This document shows, one piece after another, positions 1-9,980 of a stretch of 64,000 nucleotides of DNA. Under the pieces are notes generated by a model. It did not search any database. It saw only the letters and a list, made by a program, of their open reading frames with translations, and was not told where the DNA came from. The stretch is from the NCBI GenBank assembly GCA_947044405.1, contig CAMRHE010000017.1:11309001-11373000 (forward strand), read 5' to 3'. This DNA is from Leptodactylus fallax (taxonomy: Eukaryota > Chordata > Amphibia > Anura > Leptodactylidae). Position numbers and translations under genes: made by a program. Within the stretch, counting starts at the first letter, position 1, and the number at the start of each line of letters is the position of its first letter.

Positions 1-337
1 TTACTAGGTGAGAAGTCATCAAAAAATTTAATTTTAGTAGAATTATGGTCATTTCTATACCTTTAGAACAAACATATAAAAAAAAGCGCAATTCTGTGCC
101 ACCTACTACTGGAAGATGGAGTGTGACGACCATGATATACTCTTTATAAGGAGTGTGACTATGGTCACATATAATGGTGTAGCTTGACCAAAATGGAAGC
201 ACCATTAGGAACCTCCATTCATACCACCAGGCTCTCATGGGCCCTTAAATCTGTACCATGGCCTCCATTTACATATCTATAATATTAGTGTGTTCTGAGG
301 TTGTAGAGGCCTTTGCGCCCCTTTAGGCTCCAGCACC
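1..337. other. unassigned sequence, no gene seen
   Basis: AT-rich sequence with scattered stops in all frames. I see no coding exon, RNA gene or defined repeat end here. It runs up to the target-site duplication of the first hAT MITE. Confidence 0.4.
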
Positions 338-345
338 CTCTATAG

Positions 346-503
346 CAGGGGTCAGCAACCTTCGGCTCTCCAGCTGCTGTGAAACTACAACTTCCAACAT
401 GCTCCATTCACTTCCATGGGAGTTCCAAGAACAGCAGAGCAAGTATACATGCTGGGAGTTGTAGTTTTACAACAGCTGGAGTGCCAAAGGTTGCCTATCC
501 CTG
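346..503. mobile_element. hAT-type palindromic MITE, 158 bp, with 8-bp TSD
   Basis: The element begins CAGGGGTCAGCAACC and ends with the imperfect inverse, GGTTGCCTATCCCTG. About 60 bp at each end can pair, so nearly the whole element folds into one hairpin. The octamer CTCTATAG lies directly on both sides (338-345 and 504-511), the 8-bp duplication expected for hAT transposition. There is no coding capacity, so it would depend on a transposase made elsewhere. The intact duplication makes the boundaries firm; the superfamily follows from the CAG..CTG ends and the 8-bp TSD. Confidence 0.88.
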
Positions 504-519
504 CTCTATAGCTACATCA

Positions 520-885
520 GGCCCTCTTACGGCCTCGTTTGGCCTCCTGGGTGATATCAAGGGCCACCAGGGGACCACTGAGGCACAATCACTGGTCTTT
601 AAATTGTCATGATGTTGCTGTTCCCCATGTCATGTGACCCCTGAGGCCCAATCACAGGAGCACTGGGCACTATGACGCAGCCTAGGAGAGGTGAGGGAAG
701 GTGAGTATAAGTGCCTATTATGTTTCTCCCCTTGGTCCTCCGCCTATTATACTCCGGGGCCTGAAGATACCCTAGAATATAATAATAGCACTTCTGTTTT
801 GTGCTGAACAAGCTCAACCCAAAACGAAATAGGTGGGTAAACCCACGAATATTTGGCGAATCTCTTGAGGTTCGCCCATTTCTAG
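520..885 (-). mobile_element. interspersed element of the GATGGGCGAACC family, with hairpin
   Basis: Read on the minus strand it begins near 885 with CTAGAAATGGGCGAACC, a start shared by copies at 13271 and 57744. It then carries a degraded version of the recurrent hairpin (746-784), a CCCAGGGGAG-like stretch, and a region rich in TGAGGCC/GGCCTCA inversions. No open frame of note is present. The far boundary near 520 is approximate. I cannot assign a superfamily; it behaves as a non-autonomous DNA element. Confidence 0.5.
746..784. repeat. recurrent hairpin, degraded copy
   Basis: Left arm ATTATACTCCGGGGCCT, short loop, and a right arm with several mismatches that ends ATATAAT. It is one of seven two-armed copies of the hairpin that is perfect at 5918-5955 and 6198-6235. 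Confidence 0.55.
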
Positions 886-1597
886 TCCTCAGCGTAAAAG
901 TGGAAGTTTTTATTTCATTTGCATGAATTGGAGGAATACTTAATTGAAAAATGAAGTGCAAATGTTTCCATGATCTACATAAACTAGGCAGCAGCGCCGG
1001 CGAGGGCGACGAGGAACGTTTTACAAAGCATTTACATACAGCAAAAAATGCTGTAAAAATCAGTGTGAACTACATAAAATATTATAGGAAAGTGAAGCTA
1101 ATTTGCAGCGATCTTTTGTTGAGCAGTAAAATGAAGCTTAATTCAGATTCTTTTGCGTCATATGGAAACTATTAAAGCTTCAAAGTTCCAGAATCCTAAA
1201 CCTCAATGAAGTAAACTCCAACACTCTAATTCTAAGCAATTACAGAACTAAGAGAATACATTGTACTAAAAGCAACCCCGGGTCGGGGGGATACGGTTTC
1301 CAGCCGTCACTATCGCTGCCGAAATTGGAAATGACTCTTAGATCATTGAAATCTGCAATGGAAACTTAGCAGGACATCACAGCACAATATTGGGTTCGGG
1401 ACACGTATAGACTGCGCCAGGGGTGGATTTAGTCTGCACATTTAACATACATACCAGGATAAGATTACAGAAACATTTTCTAGGTAATTGCATGGCTAGA
1501 GAGAAGTTTTAGATATTTATTACTAAAAGTAGAAGTTAAAGGGGTCGTCTCAGGCTCATTGGCTGCAATACCAGACAATCACAGTACAGTACAGCAG
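886..1597. other. unassigned sequence
   Basis: No gene or repeat end recognised. The open frame at 951-1175 is short and lacks any known motif; I read it as chance. Confidence 0.35.
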
Positions 1598-2035
1598 GAA
1601 CCATGTTATACCACTGACCATCTGGAACCATGTGTTATACCACTGACCATCTGGAACCATGTGTTATACCACTGACCACTAGGAACTATGTGTTATACCA
1701 CTGACCATCTGGAACCATGTGTTATACCACTGACCACCAGGGACTATGTGTTATACCACTGACCACCAGGCACCATGTGTTATACCACTGACCAACGGGT
1801 ACCGTGTGTTATACCCCTGACTACCAGGAATCATGTGTTACACCATTGACCACCTTGAACCAAGTGTTATACCACTGATCACCAGGAACCATTTGTTATA
1901 CCACTGACAAAAAGAGACCATGTATTTATACCAATGTCTACCAGGAACTATGTATTATACCACTGACCACTAGATAACAAGTGTTATACTCCTGACCACC
2001 AGGAACCATGTGCTATACCACTGGCCACGAGGGAC
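1598..2035. repeat. 29-bp minisatellite, about 15 copies
   Basis: Tandem units of the form GGAACCATGTGTTATACCAC followed by TGACCACCA. Units 1-4 are nearly identical. Divergence rises toward 2035, which suggests old copies at the right and more recent duplication at the left. The unit has no sustained coding frame. Confidence 0.9.
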
Positions 2036-2820
2036 AACTTGCCTGCATTAATCTCTCTCTCGCTCTCTGTAAGCACTGTATTAAGAGGTTTTGTGGATTG
2101 TATGTCACTTCTGATATCCTCAGGCTAGTCAGAGTTATTGTTTATGGATTTGATTACTCACACATGTCGGGCCTGATGCCAGTCATTGGGGCAGAGGGTC
2201 CTGGGGTATATACGGCTTTTGCACTAGACCCCGGGAGGATCTAGCAACACCACTGATGGTATGGCTAACTTTATCGAATTGCTTTAACAGGGAATGTTGT
2301 ACCTCTATCCCCTTTCCGACCCCTCTGAGCTAGAATTCATTTTGCTATCATTCTAGCAGACCAGCTCCACATGGGTTAATCACCATTGCCATCTACCTAC
2401 AAGCAGGAAAGGGATTTTTGATAAATGAGAACTTGCTGCTAGAATGTATTCTCTGTTCTGTTCAATGCTCTTTATATGAAACAGATGCACAGAACATAAA
2501 TCAGACATTTGTATTGTGCAGGCTGCAGGTTTCTGTATATATTACTGCTCAGCCAGGAACTGGATTTATAGTGTGTCGGGCTTGAAAAACTAAGATTATT
2601 TTTGCCTTGTTTTGTTGTTGTTTTTTTGCTGTTTTCACCTGATAAAATCTTATGCAGACTCGACAATTTGGTTTTTACAGTGTGTGAATATATAGAATAG
2701 TGTCGGCTCACTTAATAAGTCCTTTCATTGCTAGATGTAAAAATTTAAGGACTTGTCCACGGAATGCAACAAAAAAAAAGCAAAAAAGCTCTATCATATG
2801 GGAAGAAGTGAGGAGTCCGA
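2036..2820. other. unassigned sequence
   Basis: No supportable gene or complete repeat. Short open frames at 2008-2244 (+) and 2472-2711 (-) have no recognisable domains. Confidence 0.35.
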
Positions 2821-2828
2821 GCTGAGGG

Positions 2829-3004
2829 CAGGAGCATAGCTATAGGGGGTGCAGAGGTAGCAATTGCTACCGGGCCCTGGCGCCTCAGGGGGCCCAAAGC
2901 CTATCCACAATATAAGAAGTTGCCACTATTATAGATATCACATGATAAGTGGGGCGCATTACAGATTTTGCATTGGGGCCCAGAATCTTCCAGTTACACC
3001 TCTG
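2829..3004 (+). mobile_element. hAT MITE, 176 bp, CAGGRGCATAGCTATAGG family
   Basis: The left end is CAGGAGCATAGCTATAGGG and the right end is AGTTACACCTCTG. The flanks GCTGAGGG (2821-2828) and GTTGAGGG (3005-3012) match at 7 of 8 bases, an aged 8-bp TSD. Related copies lie at 23697-23872 and, inverted, at 60778-60921. All share a GTAGCA/TGCTAC core next to GGGCCCT and a GGGGCCCAGA block. Non-coding. Confidence 0.82.
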
Positions 3005-3029
3005 GTTGAGGGATACCCCTTCACACTAG

Positions 3030-3420
3030 AGCCGAGCTTTTTGGCATCCATGTATGATCAGCGCTGTTACCCTCAGCATTTTAGTTTTTCTTTATCCAAC
3101 TCTGTCCAGTTATTCCAAAGATATACAGTGGGGAAAAAAAGTATTGAGGCCTCATCTTTTTAAGTGGGAGACTTGCACAATTGGTGGCTAACTACTAACT
3201 ACTTTTTTCCCCACTGTAAGTCCTTTTAGTGTTGATGCAGATTAGGGGCTAATAGTCAAGTGGGCGGTAACACCACCCCCAGAGAAACCACAGTGTTACT
3301 GCCCACTTGGCTAGTAGACCTTCATTTGAATCAATACTAAAAGGGCTTATATCTTTGGAATAGCTGAACAGATTTCAATAAAGAAAACTCCTAAAAGGGC
3401 TGGTGACAGGTCCTTTTTAA
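3030..3420. mobile_element. TTAA-type element, copy 1 (contains a mariner MITE)
   Basis: It shares an extended region with the element at 38476-39342: a CAGCGCTGTTACCCT-like block, CCAAAGATATA, a central inverted CAAGTGGGCGGTAA/TTACTGCCCACTTG, and an AAGGGCTTATATCTTTGG block. The right end is TCCTTTTTAA with TTAA at 3417-3420. The left boundary is approximate. A mariner MITE sits at the first GATATA. Confidence 0.65.
3126..3216. mobile_element. mariner-type MITE, 91 bp, TA target
   Basis: The ends CAGTGGGGAAAAAAAGTAT and ACTACTTTTTTCCCCACTG are inverted repeats, with TA on both sides (3124-3125 and 3217-3218). The related element at 38476 has the uninterrupted sequence CCAAAGATATAAG at the same position. 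That is a paralogous empty site and confirms the boundaries. Confidence 0.88.
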
Positions 3421-5263
3421 GTCATACTTGACAACTCTCCCAGAACATCCAGGAGGCTCCCAAAAAGACGGGGGGATCCCAAAAGAGTGGGCAGATCTCC
3501 CACGCCTGGCAGAATACTAAGCATATTCCGGGGTTTCTCTTATTTTACAGTTGGCATGGGCACTTTATGGGGTGGTCATGTCCTGAAAAAGGGGCACAGC
3601 TAGCACATTGCTTAACCACGTCACAAAAAGGAGCCCTGCATGAACAAAAGGGGCGTGACATGTTCAAATGTGGGTGGGGCAACAGCAGTAGGATATGGCC
3701 TCATCCAAAGATTTTTGCGGCACACTCTATACGCATGACACTTGCCAAATGTTAGCAAGTGTGATTTAAGCCAATGAGATTTTTTTAATCTCATGTACAT
3801 GATGCAGATTATTTCTGCACAAATATTAACATATGACGCAGATTTTACAATCCGCAGCATGTCCTTTCTTTGTGCAGATTTTCACTGCGGATTTCACCTG
3901 TTTCTATGAAAGAGGTGAAATTTGTAATAAAATCCGTGACAAAATCCATACATGTATTTGTCACAGATTTTGGGGTGGAAAATCCTCATCAAACACTTAC
4001 ATATGCATGTAGCCTTAAAGGGACAGTATCATCAGAATCAGGGACCACCACCTCAAAATGCTTCCTCCATGGCGATCAGCTGATCTCCCCCAACATCTCT
4101 AACATCAATATGCCATGTCATATTGATAAAGGGTTCCAAAAAATAGCTCCTCAACTAGCCACGTCTATGGAATGTTACGTCAAGCCACTATACAATGTCA
4201 TGTGACCTCCATCATATCCATCAGCCATAGGTCTTAAGGGTGTGTTCCCATTAAAAATTGCTTTACGACATGTCATAAAACTGTGGGAGAACCCCATTGC
4301 CAATGCATTCCAATTTTTTTTTTCTTTCCCATTGTAACAGCTCATGAATTTTGACACTGACATTAATGATATCTGTTTGCACATAGTGATACATTCTCTA
4401 AGTTTCTGTGTAGCCCCTGCAGGCTATTCTCCTCTGGTGTCTGTTTTCCTGGTTAATGTAGTTGTAATTATGTTCACACCTCTGTGTATTTGCTTTTTGT
4501 CCTCAGTATGTTAACACTTACAGCATCAGATCTGTGACCGCACTTTATAGACTGGAGGGTCTTCAAAATGGTTAGAAAGATTTACAGACCACCCAGCCAG
4601 TCAGACACAACTATTAAATAAAACAAACATATAGGGATTGGGGGGTAGTTACGAGATTTGCCGGAATTACAGGGGTTAGTCCATTTTTGTTTGTGTTTTT
4701 GAATCGCTTACACTCATATTATGTAACATTTTGTCGTAATTGAGCTGCAATTTGTTACATTTTTTTCTTTCCTTTTTTATTGTTTTAATTAGTTGCAATT
4801 TATAGTCAAAAGAATTCTTATGTTTCTCTACATAGAGATGACAAGATTGGACTACATGGCGAAAAATGGCAGCATGGCGCAACCTTCATCTTAGGTAATG
4901 AAAGTGAATGCAATTTCGCTTTGACTCACAACTTGCTGCAACCACGGCACAAACATTGCAAGAAATCTATCTGGTTTGCATTTTTTTCGACCATTCGGTC
5001 ATGATTGCAGCAACTTGCAAGCCGCAACACGACCACATTATTTTCATTGCTTCAATCAGGGGCTAATTGGGACCTCAAAGTGGCCCTGGTAAAATCTAAA
5101 AAGGGTGCCATGTTACACTGTGTTCACACTTGCATGTTCTCTTCATTCTTCTGGTGCGTTGCAAAACCAAAAGAACTGAAAAATGGACCATCGAATGACG
5201 GACAGCAGCAGATCCTTAGGGGCCCCATTGACTATAATGGGGTCAGTCAGGTGTTCATTATTG
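3421..5263. other. mostly unassigned; old repeat fragments
   Basis: Around 3840-4015 there is a run of repeated GCAGATTTT/AAAATCCG motifs resembling an old MITE. At about 4014 a CTTAAAGGGACAG start resembles the left end of the TTAA elements elsewhere, but no matching right end is visible. The rest shows no gene. Confidence 0.4.
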
Positions 5264-5714
5264 TTAAAGGGGTCGTCCAGGAATTACAGTACTTGGGCAA
5301 GAAGCCGGGGAAGGTGAAACATAAAACAAAAAGTCATAGTCACCTGTCCCCTGCGCTACGGTGTCCCCCGCCAGCGTCTCATTCTACGCGTACTGGGTCT
5401 TGTGCTGGCGGAAGTCCTTGCCACACGTGACTGCTGAGGCCAATCAGTGGTCCGAGTGGCCTCAGGAATGAAACCAGTGATGTGATTGGTCTCTCCAGTC
5501 ATGTCAGGCAAGGACGATAAGCCCTCTCCATGCACACTAGGTCGGACAGTGGTGGAGCACACTGGAGCGGCGGGGACAGGTGAGTATGACTGTTTTTTAT
5601 GTTTCACCTTCCCTGGCCTCAGTGGTGTAACTAAGAATGGCTGGGCCCCAAGGCGAACATTTCACATGCCCCCCCCCCGAACCGCTGCCCCCAACCCCCC
5701 CCGCACAAATCTCA

Positions 5715-5895
5715 TTCCTGTGCACACTATTATGCACCATAGTGGCCCCTGCACACAGTATTATGACCCATAGTGGCCCCTGCACACAGTATTATGTCCC
5801 ATAGTGGCCCCTGCATACAGTATTATGTCCCATAGTGGCCCCTGCACACAGTATTATGCCCCATAGTGGCCCCTGCACACAGTATTATGCCCCAT
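5715..5895. repeat. 31-bp tandem array inside the hAT element
   Basis: About six tandem units built around CCATAGTGGCCCCTGCACAC followed by AGTATTATG. The reverse complement of this unit makes up the arrays at 50604-50680 and 50827-51000 in the second hAT copy. Confidence 0.88.
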
Positions 5896-5917
5896 TGTGG
5901 ACAACCCATGAACAATT

Positions 5918-6235
5918 ATTATACTCTGGGGTCTTTTCAGACCCCAGAGTATAATGATCAGAGACCCAGGGGAAGATACAAACTAAAAAAACAATGTTAC
6001 CTACCTCTCCCTGGCTCCGGCGCACTCCCTGCTACTTCGGCCATCTTCAATGTTAGACCAGATCTCGCGTGAGCCGGGCTGGCGTCGCGACGCATAATGA
6101 CACGTGACGTCACCAAACAGGCCCGAAGCCTGCGGAGTGTAGGAGAGGTAAGTTACAGTGTTTTTTATGTTCCCTCACCTCCCCTGGGCCTGCGATGATT
6201 ATACTCGGGGGTCTGAAAAGACCCCCGAGTATAAT
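5918..6235. repeat. module bounded by two inverted hairpins
   Basis: Both ends are hairpins with 17-bp perfect arms and a 4-nt loop. Left: 5918-5934 / 5939-5955, loop TTTC. Right: 6198-6214 / 6219-6235, loop GAAA. Subterminal sequence (CCCAGGGGA, ACCTCTCC and their inverses) extends the inverted repeat to roughly 95 bp. At the tenth base of the arm the left hairpin has a T:A pair and the right hairpin a G:C pair, so pairing is kept. The centre is CpG-rich (CTCGCG, GTCGCGACGC). The same module occurs split at 47676 and 50807, and partly at 746, 57885 and 63640. Confidence 0.7.
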
Positions 6236-6525
6236 GATAGCAGTATTTGTGGGGTTCGCGGCCTCACTTCCCAATCCCGCTCCGGCTCACAGTCATCTCC
6301 GCAGAATGGGAAGCGCAGGCGGCCATGGGCAGGAGCAGGGACTGTTAAGTAAATAGGGCCCATTACCTGCTGGGGTTACTCCAGCAGGTAATGGCCTATT
6401 AAAAAAAAAAAAAAAAGCATCGAATGTCCCGGGCCCTGTGGCAGCCGCTACCGCAGCTACCCCGGTAGTTACGCCCCTGCCTGGCCTCCTGTCTAAGTAC
6501 CATAATTCCTGGAAACTCCTTTTAA

Positions 6526-7483
6526 ACAGATATTGCTGGAAGAAAAAGACAGACTTGAAGGACTTTTTCATACGTAATTTCTGCCGGACTCTGCGCTACA
6601 GACTCTGATTGGAGATTCTGTCTCAGATGTGAATTTAGTCTTATAGATGGGTTAAATTAGGCAACTTTCATAATAATAATTCTAACAGCTAAACCAAATT
6701 ACATGCAGTGAAGTCACACTCACAAGATCACACCTTATTTCTTACTCTTGCAGACCTGGGCAGTATACACAGCTGTAACTCAGAATTTTAACTTTATTCC
6801 AACAGGAGGTGCAAAGTGATGAATGATTCCAGTACAAGGCTCCCGTCTCTCAGTGCAGGAACACAGCCAGAGGCTACTGTCTCTCAGGCTCAAGCGACTC
6901 ATGGCTGAAGGCATTTTACTCAGACCACCCCTTTACATAGCTATCTAGGTTGGTCCTGTCTTCTGCCAATTTAACCCACCTATAACATGGGGCAACTTTT
7001 AGATTTTTGCAGGGCCACTTTAAGGTCCTAATCTGCCACTGGCTGTAAGACTTAGGCATCACACACATGACCATGTGCACGACGCCAGCCTTGACCGTCA
7101 TCCATGTGCCGGCCATGCACCGGCTGTTCTTCCACGGCCCCATTCATTGGGGCCAGTGAACACACCCGCAAAACCAGATAGGAATAGGACCTGTGCTGAG
7201 TTTTGCGGCACGGGCTGTCGGCCCACACACATAACCGTGGAAATCACGGTCGTGTGCATGGGCCGATAGTAATGAATGGGTCAGTGTACGATCCAGGAAA
7301 AACCCGGATAGCACACTGAACTAGCACACAGGCCCCTACCTGGTCAATGATATAAATGACTTATATGATCAATATTGTATGTCTTATCGCATCAAAGCTG
7401 TATCAATGTATGACATCTGATCAATATTGTATGACTTATCTGACTGATGTTGTATGACTTATCCAGTTAATAGGTCATGTCAT
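6526..7483. other. unassigned sequence
   Basis: No gene or clear repeat end. From 7330 to 7470 there are loose repeats of ATCAATATTGTATGACTTAT, a weak local tandem pattern. Open frames here carry no recognisable domain. Confidence 0.4.
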
Positions 7484-7850
7484 TTAAGGGGTTTTTCGAG
7501 TTAAAAATATTGATGACCTACCCTAAGGATAAGTCATCAATAGCAGATTAGTGGCGTTCCAATAACTTGATACCCCCATCGATCATTTGTTCTTAGCATC
7601 TGATACACAGAGAATGGAGCAGGAATCAGATAGCTCCGTTCTCTGTGTAGTGGCCAGACCAGGTACTGCAGGCCAACTACCATTCATTTGAATGAGAGCT
7701 AAGCTGCAGTGACTCAGTTCCACCACTAAACAGTGAACAGCGCTGTCTGCTTCCTGCTCCATTCTCACTGTATGAGCTTCTGAAAACAGCTGATCGATAG
7801 GGGTCAGCTGTTTTTAGTGACAAATATTTTCACCCCAGAAAACCCCTTTA
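7484..7850. mobile_element. TTAA-type MITE, AAGGGGTTTTTC family
   Basis: The left end TTAAGGGGTTTTTCGAG with an ATTGATGACCTA block is matched by a right end AAAACCCCTTTA (the TTAA has mutated). Internal pairing includes an ACAGAGAA(C/T)GGAGC inversion around a centre of about 100 bp. Related but incomplete copies occur near 16020-16215 and 40378-40705. Non-coding. Confidence 0.65.
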
Positions 7851-8205
7851 GGCCAGGGCTCCACGTGGCGTAAATCCGTGGTTTGGCACAGCGTAAAAAA
7901 AAGTTTTACAGTCACTGCAAGGTGGTTGGCATTCTAGCAAATCCCATCCAAACATTGCAGAAAAATACGCGCAGTGGACACGCTGCAATTTCCAAAACTG
8001 TCGCAGTTTTGGAAATCGCAGCATGTCAATTATACCTACGGAGACCCCGGGAGTTTCCCTATAGGTATAATGGAAGCAGAAAGTCCACAGAGGAAAACTC
8101 TGTGGACTTTCTGTGAAAAGCGCTGCGGGAAAAACCGTAATGCATTCCCTCTGCGGTTCTCCTGCAGCGCTTTTTTGCTGCTGCACACTACATGGGGCCT
8201 TAGCC
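7851..8205. mobile_element. MITE of the GGCTGGGGCCCCA family, copy 1
   Basis: The left end GGCCAGGGCTCCACGTGG and the right end CTACATGGGGCCTTAGCC are inverted repeats flanked by TA (7849-7850 and 8206-8207). Inside are CCAAAACTGTCGCAGTTTTGG and a perfect 15-bp hairpin (8078-8112). It abuts the preceding TTAA MITE directly. Three more copies occur at 9654, 19310 and 52296. No coding capacity; open frames across it on both strands follow its palindromic structure. Confidence 0.75.
8078..8112. repeat. perfect 15-bp hairpin with GAAAA loop
   Basis: Arm 8078-8092 (AGAAAGTCCACAGAG) pairs without mismatch with 8098-8112, leaving five loop bases. It lies at the middle of the MITE. Confidence 0.9.
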
Positions 8206-9653
8206 TAAAATGGGAGTAGAATTTCATTTCTTAAGATATCATTATAGCAGTCAGTGCTTCATTTCTTTCTAAAACAGAGCTTCGAATTCTGTACATAGAC
8301 ATAGAAAAAGTCAGATGTATACCTATAAATGGGTTTATTTTTGCAGCATGCAAATACATTTTTGCAAGACCCATTCTTATAAATAAGAATGTTGCAGAAA
8401 TTTTTGCAAAAAATCTGCTGCATGTGAATTTACTCTTATAGTTATTTCTAATTGGAATCATTGTAAATTGGAATCCTTGTAAGTATCTGCTCTCATCCAT
8501 CAGGAGACCCACCTCGTGCTGCCCTACCACCTGCTGTAATCCTCTAATGCCTTCATTAGATGCGGGATCACACGCTACGTGTTTACAATGTAATAGAGGT
8601 CCCCGGGATTGGAAACATTTCACTGGAGTTCATCAGGGTCTGGAAAAAATGATGAGTCCACCCAACATTATGTGCTCAGCCATGGAAAGATTGACGCAGG
8701 CATTAGATATTATTGGGAGATTTGTAGAGCTATAGAGGAACAGTGGAAATTTCCAACTTTGCAGATATTGGGTGTGACATCGGGGGTCATAACAGCAGGA
8801 TCCGTATCTTGGTGAGCCTGGATTAAGAGCTCCACCCAAATGACATAATTCAACTACTGATGTAAAATTTCATGATAATCACATGTCTATGAGATCCGGT
8901 ATCCTAAAGACCTCACCTCCCTTTATAGCTACAGTCGCCCCCTGTTCCTATAGTTCCTCCAGCTTTTGTTCTGCATTTCCAGGTGTGTTCCCCCTTAAAT
9001 AATCTAACCTGCAGCAATTTATCATGTGAATAGTTCCCAGATAATAGACCATGGAAATGGATGTGGCCGTTTTTCACAGAGCTGGATGAAGATATCACCT
9101 TTCTGCGGGTGATGAATCTGAAACGGTCTGTGAGAGAGAATCACCAAATGATGAAAACCATCGGCTCCTCTGCCTTTGGCGATGGCTGTGCATTAACATT
9201 ACATTACACAATGAATTATAGCGCTTAACTTCACTTGCTGCCAAATTAAAAATTTAGTCCAAATGTATCTTGTCTGTCCGCCGTCTATTTACAGGCCTCA
9301 CACTGTACAGGAAGCACATTGTATGTATAATAATGATCCTCGGGATCCTGATGCAACGCAGCGGTGGGCAGAAGTTCAGCAATATTTGTGCCGCGGCCAT
9401 GTGTGGAGTCAAACAGATAGCTGCTATGTTTCTTACCGTATAACTAAGGCACTAGGAACTTTATGGATAAGGATTTTCTTGATCATCAACACATCAGCTC
9501 AGATTCACTACTGTGGTTACGACTAGACACTGGCATAAACGTGGCACATCTCTGGCCCTTCTTTAGCGCAATGTGGCGCATCTAATTTGGGCTAGAATAT
9601 TTTGACTTGTTAGACATGCGAGTGTGGATTCTCTAGAAAAGGGACATGGCTTA
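8206..9653. other. unassigned sequence
   Basis: No exon or complete repeat can be supported. The minus frame 8231-8623 (130 codons) and the plus frame 9263-9526 have no recognised motif and look like chance. Confidence 0.35.
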
Positions 9654-9980
9654 AAGCTGGGGCCCCATGTGGTGTAAACGCCATAGTTTGGGAGCGGTAG
9701 AAACACTGCAGGATAAACCGCGACGTTTTACAGTCTAGCGAATCCCATCCACACCTTGCAGAAAATACACGCAACGGAAATGGTGTGATTTCCAAAGCCG
9801 TCACGATTTTGGAAAACACAGCATGTCAATTATATCTATATAAATGCTGGCGGTTTCCCTATAGGCGTAATGGAAGCAGAAAGTCTGTGAAAAGTGCTGC
9901 AGGAACAACCACAAAGTGTTGCTGCCGCGGTTTTTCCTGTAGCGCTTTTTTGCTGTGGCCCGCTACATGGGGCTTTAGCC
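9654..9980. mobile_element. MITE of the GGCTGGGGCCCCA family, copy 2
   Basis: The left end is AAGCTGGGGCCCCATGTGG and the right end CTACATGGGGCTTTAGCC, with TA flanks. It matches copy 1 along its length (GCGAATCCCATCCA, TTGGAAA..GCAGCATGTCAATTAT, TATAGG.GTAATGGAAGCAG). It lacks the perfect internal hairpin of copy 1, having lost one arm. Confidence 0.72.

Larger units (their letters stand above)
5620..6479. mobile_element. nested hAT element, 860 bp, CAGGGGCGTAACTA family
   Basis: The left end is CAGTGGTGTAACTA and the right end is TAGTTACGCCCCTG. The identical octamer CCTGGCCT flanks it (5612-5619 and 6480-6487), the expected hAT TSD. Inside are a 31-bp tandem array (5715-5895), the hairpin-bounded module (5918-6235) and a poly-A run near 6404. 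A second, larger copy lies at 47574-51131. No transposase frame is present. Confidence 0.88.
5264..6525. mobile_element. TTAA-flanked non-autonomous DNA transposon, host of a nested hAT
   Basis: TTAA occurs at both ends (5264-5267 and 6522-6525). The terminal inverted repeats of about 45 bp are TTAAAGGGGTCGTCCAGGAA on the left and the inverse of TTCCTGGAAACTCCTTTTAA on the right, with a shared GTACTT block further in. TTAA targets are typical of piggyBac and Kolobok transposons; I cannot tell which. The core holds a GCTGAGGCCAATCAGTGG inversion near 5430. Without the nested hAT the element is about 0.39 kb and has no transposase. Confidence 0.8.

Noticed and set aside
1598..2035. CRISPR-like array
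   Set aside because: Units are contiguous and diverge gradually, with no spacer/repeat alternation; this is a eukaryotic minisatellite.
7848..8227. Several overlapping frames on both strands
   Set aside because: They fall inside a palindromic MITE; the inverted structure produces mirrored frames.
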